A DNA stretch of 64,000 bases from Chaetoderma sp. LZ-2023a (lineage: Eukaryota > Mollusca > Caudofoveata > Chaetodermatida > Chaetodermatidae). How positions within the stretch are numbered: position 1 is the first letter of the stretch; the number at the start of each line of letters is the position of its first letter. A model generated the notes under the pieces. The model was not told where the DNA came from, searched no databases, and worked only from the letters and a program-made list of their open reading frames with translations. Position numbers and translations under genes: made by a program. The stretch covers positions 149,048,568-149,112,567 of the forward strand of contig CM067359.1 of assembly GCA_034401795.1 (NCBI GenBank), read 5' to 3'. This document shows, one piece after another, positions 63,395 through 64,000 of the stretch.

Positions 63395-63995
63395 CAATGC
63401 TTCAAAGGATGTTTTGTTGAAGCACAAAAGAAACAGCATGCTTTGCATGGACGTGCGTTCTTCCGTCCATGTCGACGCTTGCGAATACATGCGGCGGAAT
63501 GAATCGTCTATCCCGAATCGCTACTGTCTGTGGATGCGGAAGATGATGCTGATTGGCGTGGTGTTCTGCATACCACCAGGGGCACCGAGAATCTGGTGTC
63601 TTGGTGGCGGGATGTGGTGCTTTCAGAAACGTGGTTTCAGCAGAGGTACTATAACCTACTACTGCTGTTTTACATAGGAAAGAAGGTTTGTCATGTGTGG
63701 AAGGGGATGTCCTTGCTGCAGATGGGGGAGGCAACGTTTAGCACGGACATGGTGTTGGTGTGAGAGCTGATTTCTGTGGATGATGGTTAGTCACTGAACG
63801 TTGTTGTGTAAAAGCCGCAGTTGAGCCGGGAGAAGGATATGGGCACCGAAGTGGATCCATGTAATTCGGTACCCTTAGGAGTTTGACTGTTTCTCTGGTT
63901 GCGGTGTGCTGCGGTCTCGAGCAGGCATTGTGGAGGGAGGTCGGTTAGGACACCGCCCCCTCCAATGTCCTGGCTGACCGCATCCGAAACAGGTG
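63395..63995 (-). pseudogene. Gypsy gag C-terminal region with two CCHC zinc-knuckle patterns
   Basis: On the minus strand a C-x2-C-x4-H-x4-C pattern reads CFGCGQPGHWRGRC near 63950-63992, and a second reads CFFCASTKHPLKHC near 63400-63440. Zinc knuckles bind the genomic RNA in gag. The rest of gag is off the window. Confidence 0.6.
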
Positions 63996-64000
63996 CTCGG

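Larger units (their letters stand above)
59391..64000 (-). mobile_element. Gypsy (Metaviridae) LTR retrotransposon, broken, cut by the window edge
   Basis: On the minus strand the order gag-type zinc knuckles, protease, reverse transcriptase, RNase H, integrase is diagnostic of the Gypsy group. Several breaks (about half a dozen or more) separate the coding blocks, so it is an old or decayed copy. The 5' LTR and most of gag lie beyond 64000. The 3' limit is not settled; 59391 is simply where coding-like sequence ends. Confidence 0.85.

Noticed and set aside
1-64000. tRNA or rRNA genes
   Set aside because: No cloverleaf with A and B boxes or rRNA core sequence was noticed on either strand, though a proper covariance search was not possible.

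Overview
The window looks like a bivalve mollusc nuclear genome. It is an AT-rich, intron-rich background packed with short palindromic repeats, and it carries a dispersed repeat type (18.5-20.6 kb, opening with AGCTCACCTGGCCTGAAAGG) that I recognise from bivalve genomes. The only host gene I can support is the 3' three quarters of a facilitated glucose transporter (SLC2A/GLUT family) on the + strand. Its eight exons lie between 3939 and 21106. Every splice phase fits, and together they encode TM4 to TM12 and the C-terminal tail. The exons for TM1-TM3 must lie left of base 1.

Region 1-36.4 kb: introns and 3' flank of the transporter. This stretch is loaded with non-autonomous elements. Family A is about 230 bp, palindromic in the middle, with TTAA/CCC ends that suggest a piggyBac-type MITE. 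Family B is a hairpin with arms of about 35 nt, often inside a longer 300-500 bp unit. Families C and D are two smaller hairpin families. There are also two hAT-like elements with 8-bp target duplications, a 360-bp foldback flanked by 26-bp direct repeats, a larger foldback at 3.2-3.6 kb, and a degenerate LINE at 25.4-26.8 kb. The most striking host feature is in the last transporter exon: the intron-exon junction is tandemly duplicated as exact 60-bp units, giving five 3' splice sites that all keep the reading frame open. A duplicated 5' splice site occurs at 10.6 kb.

Region 36.4-41.1 kb: base composition shifts upward. It holds a possible minus-strand 3' LTR (about 36405-38263, next to a purine-rich tract) and one unrecognised 362-codon minus-strand open frame.

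Region 41104-57616: a 16.5-kb Polinton/Maverick with inverted terminal blocks of about 290 bp, a 5-bp flanking direct repeat (CCCTC), 67-bp subterminal repeats (about 3 on the left, about 18 on the right), a DD35E integrase, a protein-primed B-family DNA polymerase, a packaging-type ATPase, and about a dozen small genes I cannot assign. The ends are nearly identical, so the insertion looks young, but roughly half a dozen genes are broken. Many of its genes share a GTTTAA(A/G) plus TATA promoter module.

Region about 59.4-64.0 kb: a broken Gypsy (Metaviridae) LTR retrotransposon on the minus strand, running off the right edge, with gag-type zinc knuckles, protease, reverse transcriptase, RNase H and integrase. 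The Polinton may have inserted into this retroelement, with 36.4-38.3 kb as its displaced 3' LTR. That is inference only.
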